Assembly (NCBI GenBank): GCA_009668225.1
Contig: WJYK01000011.1
Location: forward strand, 62,001-126,000
DNA length: 64,000 nt
Direction: 5' to 3'
DNA from: Enterobacteriaceae bacterium RIT693
Lineage (GTDB): Bacteria; Pseudomonadota; Gammaproteobacteria; Enterobacterales; Enterobacteriaceae
Positions 1 to 10,178 of the stretch are shown here, piece by piece. The position numbers and the translations under genes are program-made. A model generated the notes under the pieces. It did not search any database and was not told the DNA's origin. It saw only the letters and a program-made list of their open reading frames with translations. The first letter of the stretch is position 1, and each line of letters opens with the position of its first letter.

Positions 1-331
1 CGAGGCCGCCGTGGTCGGCATCCCACACAATATTAAAGGCCAGGCGATTTACGCCTACGTCACGCTGAACCACGGCGAAGAGCCGACGCCGGAGCTGTAC
101 GCCGAGGTTCGTAACTGGGTACGTAAAGAGATAGGCCCGCTTGCCACGCCGGATGTACTGCACTGGACAGACTCGCTGCCAAAGACCCGCTCCGGCAAAA
201 TTATGCGCCGCATCTTGCGCAAGATTGCCTCCGGCGACACCAGCAACCTGGGCGATACCTCAACCCTCGCCGATCCTGGCGTGGTAGAAAAACTGCTGGA
301 AGAGAAGCAGTCCATTTCGATGCCTTCTTAA
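1..331 (+). CDS. acs: Acetyl-CoA synthetase, C-terminal fragment (window edge)
   Basis: Only the last ~110 codons are present; the reading frame is open from base 2 to the stop at 331, so the gene starts outside the window. Acs activates acetate to acetyl-CoA through acetyl-AMP. The visible part is the mobile C-terminal domain of the ANL adenylate-forming family. It carries the [11 protein letters not shown] motif, whose lysine is the catalytic residue controlled by Pat/CobB acetylation in enterics. yjcH and actP follow on the same strand, as in E. coli, where the three genes form the acetate-scavenging operon. Identity is very likely because of both the sequence and the neighbours. Confidence 0.96.
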   Translation, partial: EAAVVGIPHNIKGQAIYAYVTLNHGEEPTPELYAEVRNWVRKEIGPLATPDVLHWTDSLPKTRSGKIMRRILRKIASGDTSNLGDTSTLADPGVVEKLLEEKQSISMPS

Positions 332-392
332 AACAGAATTACCCCTCGTTATTTCAGGCAAGGGCCGGGTGAGAGGATTGAGCCGTATATTT

Positions 393-436
393 CCCCTCAC
401 CCTAACCCTCTCCCCAAAGGGGCGAGGGAACCGTAC
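393..436. repeat. CCCTCACCC/CCCTCTCCCC repeat copy in the acs-yjcH gap
   Basis: Bases 393-415 read as CCCCTCACCC-TAA-CCCTCTCCCC, followed by a short loop and a GGGG-rich arm. The same 23-base unit, inverted, closes the hairpin array in the malE-malF gap (about 46,962-46,984), and a related hairpin lies at 25,651-25,676. This is a dispersed enterobacterial intergenic repeat able to form an RNA hairpin. No function can be read from the sequence. Confidence 0.6.
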
Positions 437-468
437 GGCGTTTTTACTTAAAAACAATACCCTATCCC

Positions 469-663
469 CTCCTATGGATTTCGCGTTGCAGGCAGCAAAC
501 ACTGTCATCCCCAGGAGCATAGATTCACTATGTGACTGGGGTGACAAATCTGTCAGGAACAGATTTGAACGCTGATTACAGCGGCCCCCGTAGGGGCGAG
601 GTCCATGGACGGACCGAGTAATCGTGTGCAGCCAACGCACCTGCAGCGCGAAAGACGACGGAG
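469..663. repeat. Composite palindromic repeat element between acs and yjcH
   Basis: This ~195-base element fills most of the 351-base acs-yjcH gap. Its ends are an imperfect inverted repeat: CTCC-N6-TTTCGCGTTGCAGG on the left, and on the right a segment whose complement reads CTCC-N6-TTTCGCGCTGCAGG. Inside are more hairpins: CCCCAG..CATAG/CTATG..CTGGGG at about 509-541, and a perfect CAAATCTGT/ACAGATTTG stem at 546-568. The right end overlaps the region just upstream of yjcH. No transposase is present. It resembles the MITE-like or RNA-structured repeats common in enterobacteria; a collapsed relative appears at 14,731-14,774. Confidence 0.6.
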
Positions 664-682
664 GACCTCTGGAGACTCTGTG

Positions 683-2643
<1,961 letters not shown>

Positions 2644-2646
2644 TTA

Positions 2647-2680
2647 GTAAGCGCTTACCGGGGCTATATATGCCCCGGTA
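2647..2680. terminator. Bidirectional terminator between actP and cidB
   Basis: A perfect 9-bp stem TACCGGGGC / GCCCCGGTA (2656-2664 and 2672-2680) with a 7-base loop lies between the convergent actP and cidB-like genes. It is preceded by a separate perfect 12-bp palindrome, GTAAGCGCTTAC, at 2647-2658. There is no long T-run on either side, so termination efficiency is uncertain. Confidence 0.6.
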
Positions 2681-2688
2681 AATGTAGG

Positions 2689-3378
2689 TTAAAACATTAG
2701 CCAGCTGACCAGCGGCGCGACCAAAACCGTCACTACGCCGGACAGCATCATCACCAGGCTGGCAATCACCCCTTCCTGAGGCCCCAGTTCGTAAGAGCGC
2801 GCGGTGCCCGCGCCGTGAGAAGCTGCACCGAATCCGGCACCTTTAGCGATTCCTTCCCTGATCGACAGGCGCAGAAACAGTACGTCCCCTACCGCCATAC
2901 CGAACACACCGGTGATCACCACAAACAGCGCCACCAGTTCAGGTTCGCCGCCGATGGGTTTTGCCGCCGCCAGGGCAAAAGGTGTGGTAATCGAGCGCAC
3001 CGCGAGGCTGCGTTGAATGCCGTCAGGCAGGGTAAATAAGCGGGCCAGCCAAATCGAGCTGGTTACCGCCACAACCATCGCCGTCAGCACGCCGGCGGAC
3101 AGCGACATCCAGTGGCGTTTAATTACCCTAAGGTTGTCATAAACCGGCACCGCAAAAGCGATGGTGGCAGGCCCAAGCAGCCACAGCAGCCAGTGCGCCT
3201 CCCCCATGTAGTTGCTGTAAGAGATGTGCCCGAAGACAAGCATCGCCACCAGCAGCACCGGCGTAAAGACCAGCGGCATCAGCGGCAGTTTGCGAAAGCG
3301 GCGATACAGGCGTTTGTTGGCGAAGTAGAAGACCAGAGTAACCACGAGGCACAGCACGCTGAGCTGAAAGTTAGTCAT
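2689..3378 (-). CDS. CidB/LrgB family membrane protein
   Basis: This 229-residue polytopic membrane protein belongs to the LrgB/CidB family (the PlsE-like partner of holin-like CidA). The family core is visible near residues 120-150 (SITTPFALAAAKPIGG) and 180-205 (GFGAASHGAGTARSYE). I place the start at ATG 3378 (MTNFQLSVLC), inside an 8-base overlap with the upstream cidA-like gene; the longer open frame to 3438 would add 20 atypical residues. CidAB/LrgAB pairs are linked to murein hydrolase export, pyruvate/acetate overflow and programmed lysis in Gram-positives. In enterics the role is unproven. The position beside acs-actP is consistent with an acetate/pyruvate link. Confidence 0.88.
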   Translation of the reverse strand: MTNFQLSVLCLVVTLVFYFANKRLYRRFRKLPLMPLVFTPVLLVAMLVFGHISYSNYMGEAHWLLWLLGPATIAFAVPVYDNLRVIKRHWMSLSAGVLTAMVVAVTSSIWLARLFTLPDGIQRSLAVRSITTPFALAAAKPIGGEPELVALFVVITGVFGMAVGDVLFLRLSIREGIAKGAGFGAASHGAGTARSYELGPQEGVIASLVMMLSGVVTVLVAPLVSWLMF

Positions 3379-3796
3379 GGCGCTGCTGCCTGCGGGCTTC
3401 GCGAGCCAGCTCAAAGCGGTAAACTTTTTCCACCACAAAAGCCGTACTGGCCAGCACCAGCACGGTGCTTATCGCAATCACCGCAAAAATGCGCCAGCCT
3501 TCCACCATCAGCAGCTGCGAGTAGTTCACCACGGCCACCACCGCCGGGACAAAGAACAACAGCATCTCGGCCAGCAGCCATTTTGACCCTTCCCTGACCC
3601 ATTTCAGCGGCACAATGCGGCAGACAATCAGCGCCAGGAGCAGCACCATTCCCACCAGATTCGCGGGCAGCGGCAGGTGCCCCCACGTGACCAGCTGCTC
3701 GGCAAAAACAAAAAGCCCGGCGTACAGGGCAACCTGCACGGGAACGCGCAGGCTATGAATTACAGCAGGCGTAAAACGACCTAACGCCAAAGCCAT
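3371..3796 (-). CDS. CidA/LrgA family holin-like protein
   Basis: This 141-residue protein has four hydrophobic helices and matches the CidA/LrgA (UPF0299-type) holin-like family: QVALYAGLFVFAEQ, then PANLVGMVLLLALI and FFVPAVVAVVNY. ATG 3796 is preferred over the open frame to 3871 because a GGAG sits 8 bases upstream and the hydrophobic family region begins there. It overlaps the start of the cidB-like gene by 8 bases, so the two are one transcript. A LysR gene diverges from it 101 bases away. Function in this host is inferred from the family. Confidence 0.87.
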   Translation of the reverse strand: MALALGRFTPAVIHSLRVPVQVALYAGLFVFAEQLVTWGHLPLPANLVGMVLLLALIVCRIVPLKWVREGSKWLLAEMLLFFVPAVVAVVNYSQLLMVEGWRIFAVIAISTVLVLASTAFVVEKVYRFELAREARRQQRHD

Positions 3797-3897
3797 GATA
3801 TGTACTCCAGAAAAAATACCAGCCACGATTATAGAGAGCGGTTCTTCGCTACTGAAATGAATTAAAATCATTGCAGGTATAGTTAACGGGAATAGTT

Positions 3898-4797
3898 ATG
3901 GACATCAGAACGCTGCGTTATTTCGTCGAGGTTGTACGCCAGCAGAGCTTCACGCGTGCGGCGGAGAAGATGTTCGTCACGCAGCCCACCATCAGTAAGA
4001 TGCTGCGCAATCTCGAGGATGAGCTGAACTGCACGCTGCTGATCCGCGACGGTCGCCGCCTGCTGCTGACCGACACCGGCCAGGTAGTATTCCAGCGCGG
4101 GCTGGCAATCCTTGCCGAGTTTCGCCAGCTTGAGGCCGAGCTAAGCGACATTAAACAGCTCACCAACGGCGTGCTGCGCCTCGGCATTCCGCCGATGGTT
4201 GGCACCCTGATGACCGGCCCGATCGGCGTTTATCAGCATCGCTACCCCGGCGTGGAATTTAAGATTTCCGAGTTCGGCGGCCTGACGGTGCAGCAGGCGG
4301 TGATCAACGGCGACCTCGATCTCGCGGTGACGGCGATGCCGATAGAAGACGAAAACGCGCTAACGGTGATGCCGCTGTTCCGCCATCCGCTCTGCGTGCT
4401 GGTGCCCCGCTCCGGCCCGTGGATTGGCCGCACCAGCGTTGACCCGGCCGAGCTGGCCGAACACCCGCTGCTTATCTACAACGAAGATTTCTCCCTTAGC
4501 CGCCAGCTTATGCAGCTGTTTGCCGACAACGGCTTCACCCCGCGCATCGCGGTGCGCAGCGGGCAGTGGGATTTTCTGGCGGCGATGGTTCAGGGCGGCG
4601 TGGGGATTGCCGTGCTGCCGGAGCCGATTTGCCGCAAGCTCGACCACACCACGCTGATGTGGCTGCCGCTCAACAGCAATTTAAGCTGGCAGTTAGGGAT
4701 GATTTGGCGTGAAGGGGTTTATATTTCGCAGAGCGCGCAGGCGTGGATTGATTGCTGCAGGGAGTTCTGGCCGGAAGTGGAAACCGACCAGAACTAG
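3898..4797 (+). CDS. LysR-type regulator, CidR-like
   Basis: A 299-residue LysR regulator. The N-terminal winged helix-turn-helix (residues 1-60) includes FTRAAEKMFVTQPTISKMLRN, and the effector-binding domain runs from about 90 to 290. It diverges from the cidA/cidB-like pair with a 101-base shared intergenic region. This is the standard layout for a LysR gene controlling its divergent neighbour, and matches CidR of Bacillus/Staphylococcus, which responds to acetate and activates cidABC. Regulation of the pair is inferred from layout; the inducer is not visible. The start is ATG 3898 with GGGA upstream. Confidence 0.85.
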   Translation: MDIRTLRYFVEVVRQQSFTRAAEKMFVTQPTISKMLRNLEDELNCTLLIRDGRRLLLTDTGQVVFQRGLAILAEFRQLEAELSDIKQLTNGVLRLGIPPMVGTLMTGPIGVYQHRYPGVEFKISEFGGLTVQQAVINGDLDLAVTAMPIEDENALTVMPLFRHPLCVLVPRSGPWIGRTSVDPAELAEHPLLIYNEDFSLSRQLMQLFADNGFTPRIAVRSGQWDFLAAMVQGGVGIAVLPEPICRKLDHTTLMWLPLNSNLSWQLGMIWREGVYISQSAQAWIDCCREFWPEVETDQN

Positions 4798-4802
4798 CGG
4801 GA

Positions 4803-6449
4803 TTACTCTTTCTCGATCAGCAGCGCTTCCAGCAGGTCGAGATCGTGCAGGAGTTTTTGCAGGGTCTCGTTGCTGATTTGCTGCGTGGCGCGCAGATGGT
4901 AAAGCTCGGCGCGCTCAGAGCGCAGCGCCGTCAGGCGGAAGCGGCGTTCCAGGTTTTCTTCCAGCTCGCTGCTCTCAACGTCATTCCGGCCGTCTGCCCG
5001 GCGACGTAAGTTGCCGATAACCCGCGAACTCACCTCCTTCAGCAGCTGGTCGTCAATGTTCTCATTGCTGTCGACGGCCAGCCGTTCTTCCATTTTCTGG
5101 ATAGCGACAATCGCCACTTCGGCCGTCGCGGAACGGGCCAGACGCTCTTCTTTACGCGCCAGAGACTTATCTCCGACCTCAACGTTTCGCAGCAGAATCG
5201 GCAGCATGATAACCCCGGCAAACAGCGAGAACAGGATCACGCCAGCGGAGAGGAAAATCAGCTCATAGCGCGCCGGGAAAGGCGTACCGTCGTTCAGGAA
5301 CAGTGGGATCGACAGCACACCGGCCAGGGTAATCGCCCCACGCACGCCGGCGAAAGAGGCAATGCCCAGCTCGCGGGTAGTGAAGGAGCCGAACTCCAGC
5401 GGGCGTTTTTTCATAAAGCGCAGGCTGATACGTTTCATCGACCACAGCCACAGGAAACGCACCGCGATCAGCGCGAAATAAATCATGCCGACGTCGAGGA
5501 ACAGCATCCACAGTTCAACGTTCGGATCGGCATTGGCCGCCGCGACGGACGTCTCGAGAATGCCCGGCAGCTGCAGGCCTAACAGCAGGAAGACCATGCC
5601 GTTAAACACAAACTCCAGCATCGCCCAGACGCTGTTCGCACGCAGGCGCATGGTGAGTGGCGCGCTGCGCAGAACGCCGGACCGGGTGATGGTCATCCCT
5701 GCGGCCACTGCGGCCAGAATGCCGGAAACCCCGATATGCTCGGCAATCAGATAAGACGCGAACGGCAGCAGCAGCAGCAGCAGAATTTGGGTTGCCGGCT
5801 CGTCGCCGCTCCAGCGGCTCATCAGGCGCAGCGATTTACCGTACAGCCAGCTGACCGCGATACCCGCCAGCAGGCCGCCCACGGCAACCTTGAAGAACTC
5901 GAGGGATGCCCCGCCGACGCTAAAGGCCATCGCCCCAATGGCGACCGCGACAGCGAGCTTCAGGGACACCAGGCCGGAGGCGTCGTTCATCAACGCTTCG
6001 CCCTGCAAAATACCCATGATTTTCTTAGGAATACGCCCTTCACCCACGATACCTGAAAGCGCCACGGCGTCCGTCGGTGACAGCACGGCGGCCAGCGCAA
6101 AAGAAGGCACCAGCGGGATCCCCGGTACCAGGAAGTAAATCAGGAACCCGATGCCGACCACGGTGACCAGCACCAGCACCAGCGCCAGGCCAATAATTTC
6201 CCGGCCATGGTGGAGAAACTCATGGGTCGGCGTCTTCCAGCCGTCGGCAAACAGCAGCGGCGGAATGAAGAGCACCAGGAACAGCTCAGGGTCAAATTCG
6301 ACGTGCAGGCCAAAGTGCGGCCAGGCAAGCAGGGCCCCAATGGCGATTTGCATTAACGGCAGCGGGATCTGAAACGGCAACATACGTGTTACCACCCCAG
6401 AGAGGGAGACCACGAGGGTCATAATCAAGATGGTGAAGAAAATTTCCAT
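4803..6449 (-). CDS. yjcE: Na+/H+ antiporter YjcE (CPA1 family)
   Basis: This 548-residue CPA1 monovalent cation/proton antiporter has about 12 membrane segments in residues 1-410 and a hydrophilic, charged C-terminal tail (410-548). The antiporter core shows the conserved LSPTDAVALSGIVGEG and EALMNDASGLVSLK stretches, the latter carrying the ND ion-binding pair. Start ATG 6449 has AGGGAAAAC upstream. Position between the actP block and ghxP is as in E. coli. Its physiological ion is not proven; E. coli YjcE belongs to the same family as Pseudomonas NhaP-type exchangers. Confidence 0.94.
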   Translation of the reverse strand: MEIFFTILIMTLVVSLSGVVTRMLPFQIPLPLMQIAIGALLAWPHFGLHVEFDPELFLVLFIPPLLFADGWKTPTHEFLHHGREIIGLALVLVLVTVVGIGFLIYFLVPGIPLVPSFALAAVLSPTDAVALSGIVGEGRIPKKIMGILQGEALMNDASGLVSLKLAVAVAIGAMAFSVGGASLEFFKVAVGGLLAGIAVSWLYGKSLRLMSRWSGDEPATQILLLLLLPFASYLIAEHIGVSGILAAVAAGMTITRSGVLRSAPLTMRLRANSVWAMLEFVFNGMVFLLLGLQLPGILETSVAAANADPNVELWMLFLDVGMIYFALIAVRFLWLWSMKRISLRFMKKRPLEFGSFTTRELGIASFAGVRGAITLAGVLSIPLFLNDGTPFPARYELIFLSAGVILFSLFAGVIMLPILLRNVEVGDKSLARKEERLARSATAEVAIVAIQKMEERLAVDSNENIDDQLLKEVSSRVIGNLRRRADGRNDVESSELEENLERRFRLTALRSERAELYHLRATQQISNETLQKLLHDLDLLEALLIEKE

Positions 6450-6556
6450 GTTTTCCCTGAACGTGATGTGTGATTTGAAGCGTCGCCTTTGGCGGTTGTT
6501 TTAATAATAAAACAACTTTTTTCATCACATTGGAACCGGAAATGCCCGAAGTGGGC

Positions 6557-6586
6557 AAAAGCGGCGGGTTACAGAGCGCAACCCGC
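6557..6586 (-). terminator. Probable terminator after ghxP
   Basis: On the minus strand a 7-bp stem GCGGGTT/AACCCGC with a 9-base loop is followed by CGCTTTT. A second small hairpin (GCCC..GGGC, 6544-6556) lies just beyond it. It is placed 13 bases after the ghxP stop. The T-run is short, so this is moderate evidence. Confidence 0.45.
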
Positions 6587-6598
6587 ACGAATTGAAAA

Positions 6599-7948
6599 TC
6601 AGATAGCCCAACCGCCGGCGTAGAACGCCACCAGCGCAACGGCGATAACCACGGTACCGATGTTCAGCTTACGCCATTCACCGGACACCACGCGGCCGAT
6701 AACCAGAGAAGCAAAACCGATCATGATGCCGGTAACAATGTTACAGGTCAGCACGATAAATACCGCAGTAATCAGCCCGGCCATCGCATCAACGAAGTCC
6801 GCAAAATCGATTTTGGCGACGTTGCTCAGCATCAGCAGGCCAACATACATCAGCGCAGGCGCCGTGGCGTAAGCCGGCACCAGATAGGAAAGCGGAGACA
6901 GGAACAGGATAAGCAGGAACAGCACGCCAACGACGATCGCGGTCAGGCCGGTTTTACCGCCCGCTGCAGTACCCGCTGCTGATTCGATGTAAACCGCTGC
7001 CGGGGCTGCGCCCACCAGACCGGAGAACACGCTGCTCAGGGAGTCGGTGGTCAGCGCTTTGCCGCCGTCGATGATCTGGCCGTCTTTGTCCAGCAGGTTT
7101 GCCTGGCCGGCTACCGCACGGATAGTCCCGGTGGCGTCAAATACCGCGGTCATTACCAGCGCCAGCACGCTTGGCAGCACAATCGGGTTCAGCGCGCCCA
7201 TGATGTCCAGGCTGCCAATCAGCGAGTTGCCTTTGTCATCGCTCAGCGACGGCATGGCGAAGATACCGGAGAAGTGAACGTTCGGGTCAAAAATCAGGCC
7301 AACGATGGACACGCCGATAATCGTCAGCAGAATGCCGCCCGGCACCTTCAGTTTTTCCAGACCGATGATCACCGCCAGGCCAATCAGCGACATGATAACC
7401 GGGAAGCTGGCAAAGTGGCCCAGCGCAACCGGCAGCCCGTCCAGCGGGTTTTTAATCACCAGGCCGACGCCGTTTGCGGCAATCAGCAGCAGGAACAGGC
7501 CGATACCAATCCCGGTGCCGTGCGCCACGCCCATCGGCAAATTGCGCAGAATCCAGCTACGAATGCCGGTGGCAGAGATAAGGGTAAACAGGACGCCCAT
7601 CAGGAACACCGCGCCAAGCGCGACCGGCACGCTAATGTGCTGGCCGAGTACCAGGCTAAAGGCGGTGAAGGCGGTCAGCGAGATGGCGCAGCCGATAGCC
7701 AGAGGCAGGTTGGCCCACAGGCCCATAACGATGGAGCCCACGCCCGCCACCAGGCAGGTCGCCACGAAGACCGCCGTTGGTGGGAAACCCGCTTTACCGA
7801 GCATGCCCGGCACAACGATGACGGAGTAGACCATGGCCAGGAAGGTCGTCAGACCGGCGACAACTTCCTGACGCACGTTACTGCCACGTGCAGAAATTTT
7901 GAACCAGGCGTCGAGCGAACCGCCGGCACGCGGAGAAGGTGTAGACAT
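6599..7948 (-). CDS. ghxP: Guanine/hypoxanthine permease GhxP
   Basis: A 449-residue NCS2/AzgA-type purine permease, near-identical in layout to E. coli GhxP (YjcD), which imports guanine and hypoxanthine with protons. AzgA-type motifs are visible: [14 protein letters not shown] near residue 33, and the substrate-site region [19 protein letters not shown] near residue 268. About 12-14 membrane segments are predicted by eye. It is transcribed alone from a 343-base upstream gap that contains PurR-like sequences, fitting the known PurR control of this gene in E. coli. Confidence 0.96.
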   Translation of the reverse strand: MSTPSPRAGGSLDAWFKISARGSNVRQEVVAGLTTFLAMVYSVIVVPGMLGKAGFPPTAVFVATCLVAGVGSIVMGLWANLPLAIGCAISLTAFTAFSLVLGQHISVPVALGAVFLMGVLFTLISATGIRSWILRNLPMGVAHGTGIGIGLFLLLIAANGVGLVIKNPLDGLPVALGHFASFPVIMSLIGLAVIIGLEKLKVPGGILLTIIGVSIVGLIFDPNVHFSGIFAMPSLSDDKGNSLIGSLDIMGALNPIVLPSVLALVMTAVFDATGTIRAVAGQANLLDKDGQIIDGGKALTTDSLSSVFSGLVGAAPAAVYIESAAGTAAGGKTGLTAIVVGVLFLLILFLSPLSYLVPAYATAPALMYVGLLMLSNVAKIDFADFVDAMAGLITAVFIVLTCNIVTGIMIGFASLVIGRVVSGEWRKLNIGTVVIAVALVAFYAGGWAI

Positions 7949-8207
7949 AGTGAAAAATCCCCTGAGATTTTTAGAATGACGTTTGCCCGGGTGGTGGACA
8001 ACCCGCTGCCAGTTAAACGTTGTCTCCCTGCGCTACGATTGTGACAAAGGGGTGTCACAAAAAAGCAATCGTTTAACTCCACGCGGACAAATCGGTGTCA
8101 CAGAATGAAAGCAAACGATTATCCAGCCTTCCTGACGGGATTTTCAACTTAACTTTTGCCCTTTTCGCGGAAAATGTGCTCAGCTGATGAATTAATCGCC
8201 TCGTAGT

Positions 8208-8223
8208 GCGCAAACGTTATCGT
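8208..8223 (-). promoter_or_regulatory. PurR box upstream of ghxP
   Basis: The 16-base sequence GCGCAAACGTTATCGT differs from the PurR consensus ACGCAAACGTTTTCGT at two positions and keeps the central CAAACG. Weaker CAA(A/T)CG matches lie nearer the gene at 8109-8124 (AAGCAAACGATTATCC) and 8063-8078. The best box is about 260 bases from the start codon, implying a long leader or a promoter well upstream. PurR control of ghxP is known in E. coli; this site is inferred by similarity. Confidence 0.6.
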
Positions 8224-8291
8224 CAATGCGCAATTTCGCAACAAAATAGCAAACTGCCGACGCGTTTTTCACCCGCTTGCCTGAACGGCGA

Positions 8292-8960
8292 TCACGTGCC
8301 GGGGATCTCAAAAGGCCCACCCTGATTTAGCGCTCTCTGCCAGGCCGGGCGCGTCTGAACATTTTTCATCCATGCCTGAGTGTGCGGCATATCGTTCACC
8401 TCGCCTCGTGCCAGGAGCGCAGCCACGGGGAAACTCATCTGAATATCTGCCGCACTAAACTGCTGCCCGGCAAACCACGCGTTCTGATTCAGGTGATCTT
8501 CGATAAAGCGGGCATGAGTGGCGATTTGCTTGTTGAGCCAGGCTTTCTGCACGCCTTGCCCCAGCGCCTTCCCCAGCGGGCGCAGAGGCCAGGGAACCGG
8601 CGCTTTGCCGAGGCTGCCAAAAACCAGCTTCATTAATAACAGCGGCATCAAGGACCCCTCCGCGTAATGCAGCCAAAAGCGGTACTGGATCTTGTCGTTA
8701 ATCGCCACCGGCTTCAGGCGGTTTTCGCTATCGTAGGCTTCCTGAAGATACTCAAGAATCGCACCGGACTCAGCGAGGATATGGCCGTTATCTTCAACAA
8801 CCGGTGATTTACCTAACGGATGAATTTTTTTTAATGCCTCCGGTGCGAGCATCGAGGGTTCCCGCTGGTAACGTACGATCTGGTAGGGTTGCTCCAGCTC
8901 TTCAAGCATCCAAAGGATGCGCTGGGAGCGGGAGTTATTGAGGTGATGAACCGTTAGCAT
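8292..8960 (-). CDS. Glutathione S-transferase family protein
   Basis: This 222-residue cytosolic GST has a thioredoxin-fold N-domain (residues 1-80), with the SRSQRILWMLEEL helix, the cis-proline stretch HPLGKSPVVED and the glutathione-binding ESGAILEYL motif. An all-helical C-domain follows (about 95-210, with FSAADIQMSFP). The likely role is conjugation or peroxide detoxification with glutathione. Sitting beside soxRS it may contribute to oxidative defence, though nothing in the sequence shows SoxS control. It is not in this position in E. coli K-12. Start ATG 8960 has AAGG 8 bases upstream. Confidence 0.9.
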   Translation of the reverse strand: MLTVHHLNNSRSQRILWMLEELEQPYQIVRYQREPSMLAPEALKKIHPLGKSPVVEDNGHILAESGAILEYLQEAYDSENRLKPVAINDKIQYRFWLHYAEGSLMPLLLMKLVFGSLGKAPVPWPLRPLGKALGQGVQKAWLNKQIATHARFIEDHLNQNAWFAGQQFSAADIQMSFPVAALLARGEVNDMPHTQAWMKNVQTRPAWQRALNQGGPFEIPGT

Positions 8961-9054
8961 GCGGTAACCTTTTGTTTAGCCAGTTGGAGTAACTATAGGA
9001 AAGCCGCCCGCGCATCACATGTCAAAAAAATGAACAAAAAAAGACCGATTGACC

Positions 9055-9088
9055 TTGCAAAGTAAAGGGGGCTGCCTACACTTAAATT
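9055..9088 (+). promoter_or_regulatory. Promoter of sraL, sigma-S type
   Basis: A -35-like TTGCAA (9055-9060) is separated by 16 bases from TACACT (9077-9082), whose flanks read CTACACTT. That is close to the extended -10 CTATACTT preferred by sigma-S. The start would be about 9088-9090. sraL of Salmonella is known to be RpoS-dependent, which agrees. Confidence 0.55.
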
Positions 9089-9236
9089 GTCAGTGCAGAC
9101 CGGAACCTCCAAAGTCAGTGTGTAAGTGTTATTGAGGGGCGCTGATGTCGGGGGAAACCCTCCTGTCAGAACGGGATAGAGCGAAAGACAAAGACCGGAA
9201 AACAACTAAAGCGCCCTTGTGGCGCTTTAGTTTTTC
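9089..9236 (+). ncRNA. sraL: Small RNA SraL (RyjA)
   Basis: The gap between soxR and the upstream transporter/GST genes is where E. coli and Salmonella encode SraL, convergent to soxR. Here a ~148-base unit on the plus strand starts after a sigma-S-like promoter, contains the CCTCC...GGAGG-type internal stems, and ends in a strong terminator (AACTAAAGCGCC, 5-base loop, GGCGCTTTAGTT, then T5 at 9231-9235). SraL is an Hfq-dependent RNA that represses tig mRNA and protects rho from premature termination in Salmonella. The call rests on position, length, orientation and recalled similarity; an Rfam search would settle it. Confidence 0.8.
9204..9236. terminator. SraL terminator, bidirectional
   Basis: A perfect 12-bp stem AACTAAAGCGCC/GGCGCTTTAGTT (9204-9215, 9221-9232) with loop CTTGT and a T-run on the plus strand. 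The minus strand ends in an equivalent TTTT, so it can also serve soxR, which stops at 9319. Confidence 0.9.
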
Positions 9237-9318
9237 TCAGGCTACTGACGATTATCTTGTGAGAAAGAAACTTCAGCTAGCCGCACCTGTAAACCAGGAA
9301 AATCAATTCATTGATTTT

Positions 9319-9774
9319 TCAATCTTCCAACAACCGCGCACCTGTGCCCAGCTCACCCAGCTTGTCCCCGGGGTTACGCAGCGGGCATTCCGCTCCGGAT
9401 AAACAGCCGCAGCCAATACAGCCATTCAGTTCGTCACGCAGCGCGGTCAGCGTATCAATGCGGTGATTCAGCTCCTCGCGCCATTGCGACGAAAGCTTCT
9501 TCCAGTCGTTTTTGTTGATCGAATGCCCGTCGGGCAGCACGCCAAAGGCATCGCCGACGGTACTGAGCGGAATGCCGATGCGCTGGGCGATTTTGATTAT
9601 CGCCACCGTTCGTAGCACATCACGTTGATAACGCCGCTGATTACCTGAGTTTCTCGTACTTTTAATTAGCCCTTTGCTTTCATAAAAGTGAAGCGCGGAG
9701 ACGGCCACGCCGCTACGCTTCGCCACTTCACCTGGCGTCAGCAGCGTTTTTATTCGGGGCAATTTCTTTTCCAT
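9319..9774 (-). CDS. soxR: Redox-sensitive transcriptional activator SoxR
   Basis: A 151-residue MerR-family dimeric regulator that activates soxS when its [2Fe-2S] cluster is oxidised. The DNA-binding domain starts near residue 12 ([20 protein letters not shown]), followed by the dimerisation helix. The cluster ligands C119, C122, C124 and C130 ([12 protein letters not shown]) sit at the same numbers as in E. coli. It diverges from soxS across 80 bases holding the SoxR operator, so the sensor is fully intact. Confidence 0.98.
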   Translation of the reverse strand: MEKKLPRIKTLLTPGEVAKRSGVAVSALHFYESKGLIKSTRNSGNQRRYQRDVLRTVAIIKIAQRIGIPLSTVGDAFGVLPDGHSINKNDWKKLSSQWREELNHRIDTLTALRDELNGCIGCGCLSGAECPLRNPGDKLGELGTGARLLED

Positions 9775-9781
9775 AATGCTC

Positions 9782-9812
9782 TTTACCTCAAGTTAACTTG
9801 AGGAATTATACT
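9782..9812 (+). promoter_or_regulatory. soxS promoter with SoxR operator
   Basis: The -35 TTTACC (9782-9787) and -10 TATACT (9807-9812) are separated by 19 bp, the overlong spacer typical of MerR-family promoters. The spacer holds the 18-bp palindrome CCTCAAGTTAACTTGAGG (9786-9803), the SoxR box. SoxR untwists this DNA when oxidised. The arrangement matches E. coli soxS essentially base for base. Confidence 0.95.
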
Positions 9813-9854
9813 CCGGGTCAACGAAACTAGCTAACCCGGAAATGAGGACGACTC

Positions 9855-10178
9855 ATGGCTCACCAGGACATCATTTATACGTTGACTGAATGGATTGATG
9901 AACATATTGACCAGCCACTGAACATCGACGTGGTGGCGAAAAAATCAGGTTATTCAAAGTGGTACCTGCAACGCATGTTCCGTACCGTGATGCACCAAAC
10001 GCTAGGCGACTATATTCGCCAGCGCCGTCTACTGATGGCCGCCACGGCACTGCGCACAACCCAGCGCCCAATTTTTGACATCGCGATGGACTACGGTTAC
10101 GTCTCGCAGCAAACCTTCTCCCGCGTATTCCGTCGTGAGTTTGATCGCACACCGACGGATTATCGCCATCAGGCCTGA
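9855..10178 (+). CDS. soxS: Superoxide response regulator SoxS
   Basis: A 107-residue AraC/XylS regulator made of the DNA-binding domain only, with two helix-turn-helix units (about residues 25-45, NIDVVAKKSGYSKWYLQRMF, and 73-95, IFDIAMDYGYVSQQTFSRVF). It activates the superoxide regulon (sodA, zwf, micF, acrAB and others). Length matches E. coli. Its 3' end overlaps the end of the convergent pdeC gene by 10 bases. Confidence 0.97.
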   Translation: MAHQDIIYTLTEWIDEHIDQPLNIDVVAKKSGYSKWYLQRMFRTVMHQTLGDYIRQRRLLMAATALRTTQRPIFDIAMDYGYVSQQTFSRVFRREFDRTPTDYRHQA

